Of a stretch of DNA of 64,000 nucleotides, positions 63,618-64,000 are shown one piece after another. Both the position numbers and the translations under genes were made by a program. Origin of the DNA: DASZVB01 sp035545855 (lineage in GTDB: Bacteria > Myxococcota_A > Polyangia > Polyangiales > Polyangiaceae); NCBI GenBank assembly GCA_035545855.1, contig DASZXK010000174.1, forward strand, positions 20,549-84,548, in the 5' to 3' direction. A model generated the notes under the pieces. It did no database searches and was not told the DNA's origin. It saw only the letters and a program-made list of their open reading frames with translations. Numbering within the stretch: the stretch's first letter is position 1; each line of letters begins with the position of its first letter.

Positions 63618-63646
63618 GCGCGGCTGCGAGCGGCGAACGACGGGGA

Positions 63647-63806
63647 GCGTCGTGGGGTTTTGTTTGTGGGGGACCTGGTCCCCCGAGGCTTCCCTGCGGT
63701 CCTCGGGCTTCGCCCTGCGGTCCTCGGGAACCTCTCCCCCTGCCGCGCCTGGCGGCGCGCGCTCGCCGTGCTCGCGGGTAGCCGTGGAACGGCTGGACCA
63801 ATCGGG
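63647..63806. repeat. Hairpin-rich repeat unit, copy A3
   Basis: GGGGGAC-CTG-GTCCCCC hairpin at 63669-63685: the stem is identical to the other copies, only the loop differs. It ends with the GGCTGGACCAATCGGGG module. Confidence 0.8.
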
Positions 63807-63850
63807 GGGGCGACTCGCCGCCCTTCGGGCGGGCTCGACGCGACGACGGG

Positions 63851-64000
63851 GAGCGTCGTGGGGTTTTGTTTGTGGGGGACCTTGTCCCCCGAGGCTTCCC
63901 TTGCGGTCCTCGGGCTTCGCCCTGCGGTCCTCGGGAACCTCTCCCCCTGCCGCGCCTGGCGGCGCGCGCTCGCCGTGCTCGCGGGGCCGTGGAACGGCTG
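63851..64000. repeat. Hairpin-rich repeat unit, copy A4 (cut by window end)
   Basis: GGGGGAC-CTT-GTCCCCC hairpin at 63874-63890; the unit runs to the last base of the window, which stops within the shared GTGGAACGGCTG module. Confidence 0.8.

Larger units (their letters stand above)
63618..64000. repeat. Gene-free mosaic repeat block 3 (truncated by window end)
   Basis: Two copies of the hairpin-rich A unit in tandem at a 204-bp period, starting 30 bp after the zinc-ribbon/TPR stop and running beyond the window. Same modules and order as block 1. No gene is called. Confidence 0.85.

Noticed and set aside
63618..64000. Possible insertion sequence or transposon end
   Set aside because: No transposase frame, no terminal inverted repeats of an element and no target-site duplication are visible within the window.

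Overview
The window is a roughly 70 % GC bacterial chromosome segment. Coding strands are strongly GC-biased at third codon positions and GTG starts are common. Several features point to a myxobacterium of the Myxococcota, most likely the Polyangia/Sorangiineae side: many Cys-rich or proline-rich envelope lipoproteins, MJ0042 zinc-ribbon and PEGA and TPR mosaic proteins, a TamA/TamB pair, and a division/cell-wall cluster ending in ftsA-ftsZ. This placement is inference from gene content; no rRNA is present. No tRNA, rRNA, CRISPR array, insertion sequence or phage gene was found.

Layout. 1-14.4 kb: an OmpR-type response regulator, a small exported protein, a degenerate methyltransferase, the outer-membrane assembly pair tamA-tamB (minus strand), a lipoprotein, a PPP-type phosphatase, a possible 41-residue membrane peptide, rsmE, a large exported protein and a stand-alone B12-binding domain. 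14.4-15.2 kb: a gene-free block of mosaic repeats, then a promoter with MraZ boxes. 15.2-31.9 kb: a 14-gene dcw operon, mraZ-rsmH-ftsL-ftsI-murE-murF-mraY-murD-ftsW-murG-murC-ftsQ-ftsA-ftsZ. Its first eleven junctions all overlap by 1-8 nt, murB and ddl are absent from their usual place, and a strong intrinsic terminator follows ftsZ. 31.9-32.3 kb: a second repeat block.

32.3-47.4 kb: accessory and envelope genes. These are a Cys-rich mini-lipoprotein, two von Willebrand factor A lipoproteins, a COQ4-type protein behind an AT-rich promoter island, an M16-like/LysM protein, a thioredoxin-fold lipoprotein, a PEGA-repeat membrane protein, gamma-glutamyltransferase, MoaB, a glycosyltransferase-DUF971 pair, ribosomal protein S21 and an Asp-box protein. 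47.5-59.3 kb (minus): a four-gene operon coding for a parvulin-like membrane protein, two giant helical-repeat proteins (1565 and 1916 aa) that share a homologous C-terminal domain, and a small periplasmic TPR protein. 59.5-63.6 kb (plus): a divergent 1382-aa zinc-ribbon/proline-rich/TM/TPR protein. 63.6-64.0 kb: a third repeat block cut by the window end.

The most unusual signals are: (i) an intergenic repeat family that mixes three modules, including a 14-16 bp palindrome centred on TTTGTATACAAA and a hairpin GGGGGAC-CTT-GTCCCCC, found at three loci directly after gene 3' ends; (ii) the giant TPR operon with its shared uncharacterised tail domain, facing a zinc-ribbon/TPR transmembrane protein; (iii) a recurrent -10-like hexamer 6-9 nt before start codons that lack a Shine-Dalgarno sequence, suggesting leaderless transcripts; and (iv) the completely overlapped dcw operon with a textbook MraZ operator.
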